From positions 2,763,093 through 2,827,092 of the forward strand of contig NW_009799101.1 of the NCBI RefSeq assembly GCF_000213175.1: DNA of 64,000 nt. The letters run 5' to 3'. The notes under the pieces are model-generated. The model did not search any database. It saw only the letters and a program-made list of their open reading frames with translations, and was not told the DNA's origin. This document shows, piece after piece, positions 47,811 through 60,921 of this stretch. Each line of letters begins with the position of its first letter. Position 1 is the stretch's first letter. The position numbers were made by a program, and so were the translations under genes. The stretch comes from Neurospora tetrasperma FGSC 2508. Its lineage: Eukaryota > Ascomycota > Sordariomycetes > Sordariales > Sordariaceae.

Positions 47811-47882
47811 AAATGCGGTGTATATATGTGTGTGTGCACGCACACACCCCGCCAAGACTGCACAGGCGATTGAGTGTGGGAA
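47811..47882 (-). repeat. Right inverted repeat of the RIPed element
   Basis: Reverse-complement partner of the left repeat; the outer 32 nt are identical. The inner section has a TG/CA microsatellite ending in CACCGCA on the minus strand. Confidence 0.9.
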
Positions 47883-48054
47883 CAGGAGTGCGAGGGCCGG
47901 AGATGCAGCTTCCTCTCTCTTGACCCTGAATTAGGCACGCGACAACCGTAGGCTCGTGACTTTATCTGTCTCGCTACTATACTATCGGCACCACATTCCG
48001 CCAATATTAGCCATCACCAATCCCACCACCCAAAACACCCATTCAACCTGAACA

Positions 48055-48561
48055 ATGGCTCAAAAAGCGCGCAAGGACCGGGCCAAGTCCAACGAGACGA
48101 CCCTCAAGAACCTCCACATTGGTTCCCTCACCGTCAACGGCATCTTCCTGCTCTCTCACTTCCTCTTCCGGTCGCGCTCCCTTCTGTTTTGGTTCACCCT
48201 CTCCATCCCGAGCTTCCTCTGCCAGTACACGCTCGAGAAAACGGGCCGGCCCAGCTATGATCCCTCCACCAAGGCGCTCAAGGCCTCCGGTGAGGACCTC
48301 GCCGCCCCTGGCCTGACCGAGTACATGTTCGACGTGGTTTGGGTTACCTGGGCGGCTGCCATTCTCGTCACCCTTTTCGGCAACTGGGCCTGGATCTTCT
48401 GGACCGTCGTCCCTGCTTATGGTATCTACAAGGGCTTTGGCCTGATGGGCGCCGCCAAGTCCATGGCTGGATTGGGCGGTATGGGCGCCGCCGGCGGCGA
48501 TGCTGCTGGTGCTGGTGCTGTTCCTGCTGGCAACAGGAAGCAGAGGCGTGCTGCTGCTTAA
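48055..48561 (+). CDS. SND2: SND2/TMEM208 ER-targeting membrane protein
   Basis: Single exon, 168 residues, the usual size. The N-terminus KSNETTLKNLHIGSLTVNGIFLL and the following LLFWFTLSIPSFLCQYTLE, VVWVTWAAAILVTLFGNWAWIFWTVVPAYGIYK segments follow the TMEM208/DUF788 family (yeast Snd2/Env10). These act in SRP-independent targeting of proteins to the ER. Three or four hydrophobic segments, then a Gly/Ala-rich stretch and a basic RKQRR tail facing the cytosol. Lies ~170 bp beyond the RIPed element, showing no spread of mutation into the gene. Confidence 0.9.
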   Translation: MAQKARKDRAKSNETTLKNLHIGSLTVNGIFLLSHFLFRSRSLLFWFTLSIPSFLCQYTLEKTGRPSYDPSTKALKASGEDLAAPGLTEYMFDVVWVTWAAAILVTLFGNWAWIFWTVVPAYGIYKGFGLMGAAKSMAGLGGMGAAGGDAAGAGAVPAGNRKQRRAAA

Positions 48562-48685
48562 AGTGGGAAAAACTCTCAAGTGTTATTGCATGTGGTCTAG
48601 CCGCTTTGCACTGTCTATCAAACTTCTATTCTACTTTCTTTCAACTACACACATCGCCGCCATTGCCAACTACGACCTCGGTCAC

Positions 48686-49552
48686 CTACGCCTTATGCCA
48701 CTCCTGCTCCTTGGTCCACTCCCCGATTAATACCGGATCAACATCCTTCACCAACACATGAACATGTTCCAGCGCTCTCACGCTCTGCAACGCCACCCAG
48801 TTCTTGAAATACAGCACTTTTTCCTCACCACCTGGTCCCAGCCGATCTACAAAGTACTGCTTCACGAAATCACCGACGATCTTGCGGCTCTCAGGCGTCA
48901 TATCGCCCTGATCATCATCCACCGCGATAGGGGTGCGCGTCCACACCACCAAGTGGGTGATGCCCGGTTCGAAGCCGTACGGCCAGTCATTCCGCAGGAC
49001 GCAGTAGTCGGAGGATTCGGCAAAGGGGACGTCAGAGACGGGCGTGAAGGGGGGTGCGCCCCATGTCTTGGGCAGGCGGTGGGCGAGGAGGTAGTTGGTC
49101 ATGCTGCCGTACGAGGCCTTGGTCTCGGCTGTCCATTTCATATAGCGCCGGAGATCGGACGGCTTGCGTTTGAGGACGGAGAGGTCATTGTTTTCTGTTA
49201 TTTTCGGGAAGTGATGAAGATTCAAGAGTTAGAGACATGGGCAAAAAAAGCAAAGCGGGCGGGCAGGTTGGCTTGTAATATCGATAACGCGTGGATGTGT
49301 AGATATGATGATTGTAATGAGACGACGACGACGATGATGATCAAAAGAAAGGAAAGAGAAATCCCTACGGATAAGAACGCGCAGTTCATCCCATGAGTGA
49401 TAGTTGAATTCCTCATCTGTCTGTGACAGCACCCACTTGTCGACAGCCGTAAGAGGGAAAGGGTTCTCCTCTTCCTTTACCGTGACTGGGGCCGGGTTCG
49501 GGTTTGGATCATTTGCCGGCGGCTCGGATGGCAGTAGAGCGTTGTCACCCAT
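48686..49552 (-). CDS. DUF3605 / Gig1-like protein
   Basis: Two exons, 49552-49369 and 49194-48686, with a 174-nt intron (GTAGGG donor, CAG acceptor), give 230 residues. The join gives ELRVLIQNNDLSVLKRKPSDL, the start of the conserved core. The core continues with YLLAHRLPKTWG, SDYCVLRNDWPYGF, ITHLVVWTRTPI and NWVALQSVRALEHVHVLV. This block order matches the fungal DUF3605 family, whose Candida member is the N-acetylglucosamine-induced gene GIG1; the biochemical role is unknown. The 3' end converges on SND2, with stops only ~125 bp apart. Confidence 0.85.
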
Positions 49553-51848
<2,296 letters not shown>

Positions 51849-52581
51849 GCGAGCCCGAAGGAAGTCATGCATCGGATGATTTGGCGTGTCTGTCTGATCC
51901 CACCTAAAGGAGGACTCTAGGAGGAATATGATGGTGGGGAGTGTCAGTAATGAGATGGGTTGGAAAAGGAAAAGGTTCGGCTACTACGCGTCATGAGAGG
52001 CCTGCCCCCTGAGAGCGCTGCCGCCGATACCGGAAGGATCTAAAAAAGGGATTCGCGAAGATGTTCTGTTCTATGCACATGACAGGTCGCGGGGCCAGCT
52101 ATTTATCCCTCTATATATACCTATAATATGCTTGAATTTAGGTACCATCCTACCCATACGTGTATTGCACAACAATGGCGAGAGTCAAGGTGGTCTCAAG
52201 TTTGTTGCCGACCTGCCCGGGCAAAGTGTATGGCATCAAGAGTCGATTAAATGCACAAACAATCGCCGTTCTGTCAATGGTGGAAACCTCAATGGCTATC
52301 AATTACCATGCATTCATTGGGTCTTCAGCCTTAGCTATTTACCAGCTCACAAACTTTTTCATAAAGTCACATATATAAAATCTGAGATGTATTAGGGTAC
52401 CGAGCTGCCAACTCTTCCAAACCCGTTTCTAACCGAGTGAGCAGCGATTTGTTTACTTTACAACCTTTTCCCCCTGAATGAGTCCACAGCTCCCCCCCTT
52501 GAGCCTCAATGCCAAGAAACGCCTCCACAAGGACAATCTACACCACGTCGTGTGCTATTACCGTGAAAGGGGTGCGCAAAA
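51849..52581. other. Convergent 3' flanks
   Basis: About 730 bp between the reductase stop and the transcription factor stop. Short frames only; AT-rich near 52107-52125. No gene supported. Confidence 0.45.
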
Positions 52582-55500
52582 TCAGAGCACATTATCCCAA
52601 CTTCCCGTACCCGTGGCAGGTGATTCTTCCCCCGTCGTGGTGCGAGTGCCAGAATTCCCTACGTCGTCGGTAAGCAGCATCCACGCATCACCATCATCAT
52701 CTCCTCCATGTCCCCCAGCTGTAGCAGTCTCATTATTGTAATCGCCATTGGCATTACCACTAATGCCATCAAGATTTCCAAGTAGAGGGCATTTGCCAGT
52801 ACAGGTATTGATGTTGTTCCCAAGGTCGTCGTAGTTGCAGTTGTTGCTGTTGCTGTTGCTGTTGCCGTTGCTGTTACTCAAAAATAAGGGATCGACCACT
52901 ACGTCTGTCAAGCCTAAATCGATCTGACCTATCCCTCGCATCCCTCTCACTCCTCCCGTCTCGGTGATGTTGGAGAAAAGGTCCATGTTGGTCATGTCCT
53001 CTAGCGGGGTATGTTGGTTAGGGTCGAAAACAGGGATGCATGAAGGTTCGGTACCGGTACTGTTATCGGCAAACATCGCAGTGGATGAATCATTCACACT
53101 TCTGTGAGGAAGCTGGATTACCGGCTGGGAAGCGTCGCTGTTGGATTTCATTAAATAGGGAGGTCCCACAGCAGTCGCGGGTCCCGGGCCCCAGCCGTCG
53201 TTGAACTCGTCACTGCTTTCGGTGGTGAAATCTGGTGGTACTGCTGCTGTAGGCTGACGATGTCGATACTGAGAGGGGAGCGCGGAGCTACCGAACTTGA
53301 ACAAGTCGGAAAGGTCGATGCGTTCGAGAAAGGGCTGCTGTTCGTGATGGATTCGTCTCCGTTTGGCTTCCGGTGCGAGACCAGGACCGCTACTTCCGCC
53401 GCTGGTTCCTGTAGTGTCACCATTTTGGCCTTGCCTATCCGGACACTGAGTACCACCACTACAGGCACCAAGCTCACACTCCGGTGGTGGTACGACTCCC
53501 GCCGCAGCTCCCCCGTTTTCGTTCAGACTGCCACCACAGGCTTGCGCCGCCGTCACTGCTATCCCACATCCACCACCACCACCACTCCAACTTGCTTCTT
53601 CGGGTATGATCCTACCTCCACCCCCCATAGACATCATTCTCGGGACCACCGGCCTCCCACCGTTTTTCGTATACTTCGACGCAGCCGTTCGCCCCAGCAG
53701 GGGAATTCCGTGGTTGCAACATCCATACCGCTTGATGTTGGGTAGATTGAAGAACGCACTGACATCGTTTTGCTCAATATCGAGGAGGAGTTGGTTGAGG
53801 TAGGCACGTGTGATTATGTGTTGCCGACCGATGGACTCCATGCAATTGACGATGAATTCGAGCTCGGGAGCCACCCAGGGCGGGAGCGGAACTGGCGAGG
53901 GGGATGTGAAGGTTTCTCTTGCGAGATCGATGTAGACTGTGGAGGCGCAGTACATGGAGAGGGCTACCAGGGGGGTTTTCTGTAACAGAGTGAAGTGTCA
54001 TTGTTAGTAAACGGACTGCCAGTGGTGGCATGGAAGAAGTACATCGAAGAACACTACTTACGTAAGGGCTCATGGTCTCTCTAGCCAACCTCATAATATT
54101 CACGATTTCTCTCGCAGCATTCAGTCTCCTCACTCTACTCCTCTCACCTAGCCGCTTGTCGAGCCCATACTTCTTTACCGTGTCGTAAGCAGCGCTATGC
54201 AGGCAGAGTACGGACGCGTGTATACTCAAATTAACCTGCAGCGCCACCGTTTCCGTGATGTTGGTGGGCAGTCGAAACTTGTCGGGTAAGAACATGAAGG
54301 CATCATCCAAATTGTTGTCAATCTCGCGATGGCGTTTCCAGTAAGGACCGTCTTGAAGGTCGTCGGGCCGGTCCGATACCTTTGATCGGTGGACATGGTT
54401 GAGCAGTTCGTTAAACAGATAACCTATGACGGCCATGCTAGCGAAGGAGGAATAGGAGGAGCCACCAAAAGCTTCTTGGAGTGTGGGCGAGGCTTCGTAA
54501 GAGCCTGTATTAAAGGCATCTTCGGAGGCAGGAAGACGGGTTGTGGTCTGCTGAGGCATTAGTCTTGAAACCCCGATCGATCCCGTCAAGTGGATATCCT
54601 TACGTCTTTTACATCAATCATGATGGGCCACCTAGTGTTCATGGTGATATGTACGTTAGCGCAGTAGGCACCCCAGAATGTTCTTCGACGTTCTTCTAAT
54701 TCACTCCAGCTCTTGGGAGGAGGCAAAACGTGCCCATCAGAGTCTTCTGCATCCCCTGAGGGGTCATCGAGTCGTTGAAGACCCAACATGTGCACAAGTC
54801 TGGCACATCTTGCGGCAGTCATTGCGGCCCTGGTAAACAGCATACTGCGGGCCTCATTGATGGCGGTCAAAATCAATGCTTGGGCATGATGAAGCGTTAT
54901 GAAATGCTCGCCCAGCCCCTGACGATTCATACTCAGTTTGGGAAACATCCGGCTAGAACCCCAGAGATTTGACTGACCTTCAGCTCATCAGCCTCCAAGT
55001 ACTGACGAGCACGATGATAGAAGACGTCGTAATAACGGTCGTACATGGGATGTCCCTTTGCCGCATTTGCCCAGATTGCGTATTGTAAACACATGGGCGG
55101 ACGCATATGAGTGGGTGAGTAGAATGCTCGCATGTAGTTTCCCGGGTGAACAATGGGCACGATCTTTGGCTTCCGGAAGTGGAAGAACAATCGGTGTCTT
55201 CACGTCCCGTTACTTTAGCATAATCTTTCGGATGGAATGATTTAGGGAGAGACTCACAGATCCTCGATCATCTCAATAGGTGGTAGCCCCTCGAACCTTC
55301 CCAGCTCAATGAGATCGTCACTGAAGCCTCCGATCCCAGTCCCTCCTACTCGTGGCGCTTCAAAAGGTTGAGGTGAGTGTGGTCGCTTTGACGAAGTTGC
55401 TCTGTCAGGTGCCGGGGCAGCCTCCATATGGCTAACGTTTTTAGACGCTGATCCATGAGATGCAAAGCCAAACGAGTAGCTGGCTCGCTCAGAGCCCGAC

Positions 55501-56085
55501 ACTATTTCCTCTGATAGTTCATCCAAGCTTGTGGTAGCACTCATCTTGTCGAGGGCAGCAGTAGCGCTCGCATCATCACTTGCACCCTGGTTATCAGGGC
55601 CCAAGGACTGCTTGGTGACATTTCGAATGAGGCCTTCCACTTGAGCTATCGTTGACAATGTTAGCTGATTTAGCCTGTGTGTCGGACAAACAGAAATGAC
55701 TTGCCCAATCTCTCTTCGAGTTCCTTCACATTTCGCCGCTTGAAGTTCGGTTTCCTCCTTGATTCAGGATACACACACTCTCCCCCTGCCGTCCCACATC
55801 GTGTACATATTGGCTTTATGCGATCACCTACATCAAAGAGTCGAAGAAAGTTAGACGTTCAAAGTAGTCAGTATGAGGGGGTTTCATAGGCGAGATGCGT
55901 CTAAGCTGCCGAACCGCATACTCACATTTCAGCTTTCGGCTCCGACATGTCATACATGCCAATGGTTCCAGATCTTGGTCTGATGAACTAGCAACTGGAG
56001 AGGTTTGTGCCGATTGTTGGACCCCTGATCCAACTCCCAACGTTCCTTCGGCTGTCGTCGTGGTATCCGTATTGCCGTTGGCCAT
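52582..56085 (-). CDS. Zn2Cys6 fungal transcription factor
   Basis: Seven exons: 56085-55926, 55827-55705, 55645-55258, 55197-54978, 54918-54604, 54547-54062 and 53979-52582, giving 1029 residues. The binuclear zinc cluster spans Cys44, 47, 54, 61, 64 and 71 (CX2CX6CX6CX2CX6C) and is itself split by intron 1. Intron 2 has a GC donor (GGCAAGT), needed to produce the linker ELEERLAQVEGLIRN. Intron 3 uses an AAG acceptor. The middle is a fungal-specific regulatory domain (FFHFRKPKIVPIVHP; ARCARLVHMLGLQRL; EERRRTFWGAYCANVHITM; LVALSMYCASTVYIDLARE). The long last exon is Gly/Asn/Thr-rich with an NSNGNSNSNSNN run and an acidic end, a likely activation region. It binds DNA in the nucleus; the target pathway is unknown. 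Confidence 0.88.
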
Positions 56086-56943
56086 CTGATATTCGATAAC
56101 CCCGTTATCCGTCCACTGCCCAAATCAGTTAAGCGTGCTTAGCTGATTCTTAGGGGTCTGAAAGACAATTCATCTATCGTAAACTCGCGGGTTTGATGCA
56201 AACAAGACGCCGAGAACAAACACCAGGTAACCGGGGAAGATGAATGATCCCGAAGGCCGATTCAGATTGTTGCGACACGTTATAACCTAAAACTCCTGAC
56301 CAGGATGAAGAGGGTTTGGTAATGACAACAGCCTTCTGTGTGGCTTCATCGCTACTGCTGACTTGACCCAGTTGGAGCCTGTGGAGGAATGACAGGGATT
56401 TCGGACTTCTCACGGGCAGCACTTGCCCCGATGACCGAAAGCAACCTAACAGCTTGGAGTAAGATCTGTTAATGCACTAACATTGACTTCTTCACACAAC
56501 CCAGAACAGATGGGTTTCTGATGAGCAAGTAACAGAAAAGCAATCCAACAGCGACCATAACAAGATTCAGAGTTCGACGGAACTACAAAGATATTTTGGA
56601 ACTTTTTTTCGTTTCATATTGAATGTACTTAACCTCAGAAAGGCTAGATTGAGCATTGCACCATCCACTAAATTCGAACTCGCCGATTTTACACGATGAG
56701 ATCGTGAGCAAATGATGTCATCTACTTTCCTTGTCAGCTGCTCATCCAAGCCTCATTAGGTCATCTGTATCTTCTCAGACGAGAGATGAATAGTGAAAGA
56801 AAAGGAACATAGGGAAAGGGTTTGCAGATGCTGATGAAAGAAAAATGGGAAGGAAAAGATGAGGATAAAAGGAATCGAAGGGGCAGTAGGACAATGACCA
56901 AGTGGGTTGAGGGTGTGATACCCATTCGCCAATTCTGGTTGCC
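56086..56943. other. Intergenic region, tandem minus-strand genes
   Basis: About 860 bp between the transcription factor start and the GNAT gene stop. It contains a GAGTTCGAA motif near 56670 that resembles a tRNA B box but lacks a foldable tRNA. No gene supported. Confidence 0.4.
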
Positions 56944-59019
56944 TCAGTAGAGTTGATTGATCCATGAAGGACTGCAGCAGGTATGTTCAAACACGACAGA
57001 ATCCAGCCAATAGCTAACTTCTCCTTCGACTTTTGGCGAGCGGTATGCGGCTTCGAAACGGACTTTTTTCTTGAATCCGAATTTGGTTTCGAGGAGGTTA
57101 TTCAACCAGGCGATATCATCGGTCTGGTTTTCTTGAGTCTCCATGTTGTTGAATCCATTGTTGATGTCGCATTTGGTCTTGACAAGGTACTGCATGTAAA
57201 TCTTGAAGGTATAGCGGTCATGTTGGCAGGGAGCCGCGTAAGCAGGGTTGCGTGAAGGATCCCAGAAGTCGCACATCTCCTTTGACTTCGCGTTGAGTGA
57301 AACCGAGGCGAGAAGCCGATCCAGGAGTGCAGATCCGATCTTCTTGCGTCTCCAAGAGGTATGAACATACACATGGGCCTCAGCAGTGGCCCTGCTGGTG
57401 CCTGTTTTACTGCCAGCCAAACCGGGCTTCCAAACTGAGAGGTATGCAAACCCAAGAACCAAGCCTTCTTGGAGATTCGAAGGGAGGACCTGCTGCTGTG
57501 GTTGATTTGACTCGAATCTAATGCCATCTTTCAACGTTTCCACCCTAGCCGAGCCGCTGACGGCAACGATGAAGGGAAATTCGTGCCCATGGGTGTCCGT
57601 AAGGATTTTCTCAAAGTCCGCCGGTCCCAAAGGTGCAGAATCGAATTTCTGGACATCTTCGCTGTTGTAGAGGGATGCCACTGCCTCCATATCGGAAGCT
57701 GTAGCAGGGCGCAAATGCATTGGTATCTGGGGCACAAATAAGTCCGCAATGTTGACGTTGATTTGAACATTCGGTGGCTGGCGGCTCGACGGTGGAACCT
57801 CTCCTCGATAGTATTTCCCACCTCTCTTGGGCGCGAGCTTGCGCCTGCGCAGCAACTCCGATGACCAGTTCTTCTGACGCCATCGAAGTTCCGGGTCCTC
57901 TGCTTCGCTCACTCGAGTCTCAGGGTATGCGACAGGTGCGAGAAAGCATCCTGTCTCTGGATTGATATCACAATTGAAGTGATTGCGCTTAGGATATAAA
58001 TATGCCTTTGCATCGACAGTCACGTCCCGGATCCATGAATCTACCAGGTTTTTGTTGTAGTCTTCAGTTTGAAGGCCTAGATCGTAATTTTGGCCATCAA
58101 AAAAGTGACCGAACCGTATGGTGGGGTTGCCCAATTCGTTATTGTACCGGTACATGGGGACTTCAACGCCGATTTCGTTACGAATATCCAGGGACATCTT
58201 CTGATTGACTTCCTTGACTTGTTCAGGACCATCGCTGAAATCAAAGTCAGAGAGCGACAGAGGGCTCCGTTGCGAGCCTGACCAGTCAAGCCGGCGAATA
58301 GGGAGTTCATGCTCCATATAATCAGCAGGCACCGGCGGGGGTCGGTGCTCTTGCGGCCCTTTTGATTTCCAACCGGGCTGAGGAACGTGCCATCTCTTCT
58401 CTGCTGCCCAGTGTTTCTTTTCTGCTGCCCAGGGTTTCCTCTCCGTTGCCCATGGCTTTTTCTGTGCTTGCCAGGGTTTCGTCTCAGCTGCCCAGGGGTT
58501 TGCAGGCGCGTTAGCCTGATGAACGACGGCTTGGTCGCCCTTCAGAGTGTGTGGACAGGCACCCGAGTTCTGGTCACCAGCACCAACTGGCTGATCGACT
58601 TTTGTGACTTGTGGTCCCCATCCTGTCGGGGAAGTACTTCCCCATGCAGAGTTGTTGGGGTTGCCAGCTTGGGGAGTTGGTTTCAACGCAGCTCTGCTGG
58701 GTCCATCTGGGCTCGAGGCAGTATTGGGCTGCGCTTTTGGTTGCTGCTGCTGGCTTGGTCCTGGAGTGGCGGAAATCCTTGCCTTGCTGAAGTCAACAAC
58801 TTTGCCCTTTGGGTCTTTGATGACAATGCGTCGACCTTGAGGAAGGTGCCCAAGATGAGGAGAAACTTCTGGGACTGGCTTGAACTTTGGATTGAGATTT
58901 TGGTGGATGATAGCTAAGGGGCGTTCTTCTGTACTTGGGGCAACTGAGGCAACCCGTTTTCCAGAATCGACTGTTTGCATGGCGGGAGCCTCGGGTTTGG
59001 TTTGTTTTTCGCCAGTCAT
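56944..59019 (-). CDS. GNAT-family acetyltransferase with long disordered N-terminus
   Basis: One coding exon, 691 residues from ATG 59019. The open frame extends upstream to a TTG, but this crosses a 62-nt intron (59091-59030: GTGAGT donor, CTAACC branch, CAG acceptor) that lies in the leader. Residues 1-260 are disordered and include RRIVIKDPKGKVVDFSKA, a motif seen in other fungal disordered proteins, and a tandem Lys-Pro-Trp-Ala repeat (KPWATERKPWAAEKKHWAAE). The C-terminal third is a GNAT domain: IPMHLRPATASDMEAVASLYN, then LGFAYLSVW, then the acetyl-CoA motif VYVHTSWRRKKIGSALLDRLL. The expected Q/RxxGxG/A loop reads RRKKIGSA. Substrate unknown. Confidence 0.83.
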   Translation of the reverse strand: MTGEKQTKPEAPAMQTVDSGKRVASVAPSTEERPLAIIHQNLNPKFKPVPEVSPHLGHLPQGRRIVIKDPKGKVVDFSKARISATPGPSQQQQPKAQPNTASSPDGPSRAALKPTPQAGNPNNSAWGSTSPTGWGPQVTKVDQPVGAGDQNSGACPHTLKGDQAVVHQANAPANPWAAETKPWQAQKKPWATERKPWAAEKKHWAAEKRWHVPQPGWKSKGPQEHRPPPVPADYMEHELPIRRLDWSGSQRSPLSLSDFDFSDGPEQVKEVNQKMSLDIRNEIGVEVPMYRYNNELGNPTIRFGHFFDGQNYDLGLQTEDYNKNLVDSWIRDVTVDAKAYLYPKRNHFNCDINPETGCFLAPVAYPETRVSEAEDPELRWRQKNWSSELLRRRKLAPKRGGKYYRGEVPPSSRQPPNVQINVNIADLFVPQIPMHLRPATASDMEAVASLYNSEDVQKFDSAPLGPADFEKILTDTHGHEFPFIVAVSGSARVETLKDGIRFESNQPQQQVLPSNLQEGLVLGFAYLSVWKPGLAGSKTGTSRATAEAHVYVHTSWRRKKIGSALLDRLLASVSLNAKSKEMCDFWDPSRNPAYAAPCQHDRYTFKIYMQYLVKTKCDINNGFNNMETQENQTDDIAWLNNLLETKFGFKKKVRFEAAYRSPKVEGEVSYWLDSVVFEHTCCSPSWINQLY

Positions 59020-60921
59020 TTTCAATCCCCTGAATAAAGTGTAAAACATGGTTAGCATTTGATAAGCAAGTGTAGCACTGCACATACTCACTCTGTTAGG
59101 TGTCAGGAGGTTGATGGTCGCCGCCTTGATGTTCCATTCAGGTCGCAGAAGTTGCTTGCTTTGGCGATCGAACAAACCCAAACCAGAACTGTGAATGGAT
59201 GATATACACCTTGGTACGGGGTAGGAGAAGTAGCAGGTAGGCGCCTGTTTGAGACAGGATACCGTTGTGAGCTGGCGAGATGCCTTTGATGATGATGAGT
59301 AGCTGCCTGCTGTCGGATCGTCGTCGAGTCCAAATCCTCGGTATTTTTGCCGTAGGTCAAACTGCTTCGACAGTTAACCAGCTCGTGTAGGGGCCTTTAA
59401 CGGGTACTGGTTGGTGGCGTCAACTTATGGTCGCAAATCCTTGATGCGAGGTCAGTTAAGTTGGAGTGGAAGTGCTAAGAGGCAAGAAGTTCGATAGTTC
59501 GCTAGAAGTGGAAGCAAGACGGAGGAAGCGACAAATGCTCGTCGCACTCGGTCGGAATCGAATGATGATCGACGCCAGCGGTTGCGCTCCGTAGAGGTAG
59601 CTGAGGCTCCCGTCCGTAGACAGGTTCTCCCCGTCAGATGCTGACAGGCGGTAGGATTCGGGAGTGTTTAAGTACAAAGGAAGGTGAGAAGGGTTGTGAG
59701 AGGGACGGTGTTGCGAGAGAGAGAAAGCAGGAGCCAGCGGTTGCAAGATTGCCCTTTTAGGGCGGGGTTGAGCGTTGTACGTGCGGTGGTGAATGGAAGG
59801 TAAAACCTGAAGATGAGACGGCAGGTGCACCTCAAACAAAGTGGCTAGCAGCTGATTTGAGGCCTGACAGACGGTCCGTACCTTCCTTGTACTTGTGGTG
59901 AAGTGAAGTTAGGTTGTTGGAAGGTTGGCGGAAGCTGGAAGGTGCCGTCCTGAAAGATCCAGGTTCAGTGACAATTCGAGAATCCAATCACGTCAATCAC
60001 AAACCCTTGTTGTGATATTGAATTGAGAGAGAGAAGTGAAAGGGTGCATGCGGCCTCCACGGTAAACCAATCCGTCTCTCATCCAACCTTTGGACTCTCC
60101 AAACGAACCCAGCTCCCGTCAATGGAATTGGCCAGAGTTCAGATGACAACTTGTACGTCAATGAGCATATCTGCCAACCTCAGGACAGCTCCAGGTCTCA
60201 AAAGGTCAGTCAAGTGTATCGCCCTTGGATCTGTGTCTTTGTTCAGGTCGCATGCATGCTTTAGTCTGTTGATTAGACTGGAAGGCTTGATTCGAGGCCA
60301 TTAGCAATATCTTCCCATTTTGCCGGTCAGCTGCATTGTATGTACTTCATGGATTTCAATTGTTCCAGACGGATTGAATATCTGCTTGTCATGATACATT
60401 TGATTCTGGGTTGTAGCCTTAACGTCCGAGGCCAACATGATCGTTTCTAGAGAGGGAGAGGTTCACTCTCAAAGTACGCCCGGTGTTTGATAACTTTGAG
60501 ATATGATGAAATGAGTTATACGTCGATAGTTGTCTCTTGTTTCTACTTGCGACGTCCGTTGCGCGCGTCGAATCAGAGTGTCTTTAGGATGGCTGAAGAG
60601 TTGACGTTGAAGGGTATCACGTGGGATCAGAAATCAAGTACCCGCGTACATATACCGCACGAATCTGATTGGTTTAAACATGTGGTGGTAAAGGTGGGGA
60701 CGGGAATGCATGCAACAGCAGGGCAGCCGATGTTCATGTCCATCACTTGGAATATTCAGCGGCGAGGCAGCTAGTACAACCAGATTCGTAGAATTGGCAA
60801 TAGCTTAGAAAGTTGGTTTCTGTCAGCAGATCCGATCTTTAGACATCGCTATACACGAATAGGCCGTGTAGAAAATTCACCGACTGCTTGGTTTTCGCAT
60901 TTCGTTACCCCCGCCAACAAG
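59020..60921. other. Divergent intergenic region (GNAT / ARL2) with a leader intron
   Basis: A ~1.9 kb gap that includes the GNAT 5' leader with its intron (59091-59030, -). Short frames at 60023-60304 and 60487-60774 (+) have no recognisable features and are not called. Confidence 0.45.

Larger units (their letters stand above)
43557..47882. mobile_element. RIP-degraded AT-rich transposable element relic with terminal inverted repeats
   Basis: About 4.3 kb. From ~43640 to ~47760 the sequence is dominated by A and T with dense TpA steps, stop codons in all frames and almost no CpA. This is the C-to-T/G-to-A signature of repeat-induced point mutation. Inverted repeats of ~72-76 bp bound the block. 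In the right half the minus strand shows a clear DDE transposase remnant (46741-46926). The left half has Lys-rich coding-like remnants near 43960-44100 (+), which I cannot name. I see no target-site duplication directly outside the repeats. Two nested elements rather than one is possible. Such blocks are usually methylated heterochromatin in Neurospora. Confidence 0.85.

Noticed and set aside
56630-56745. tRNA-like GAGTTCGAA segment
   Set aside because: The T stem does not pair and no acceptor stem is found.
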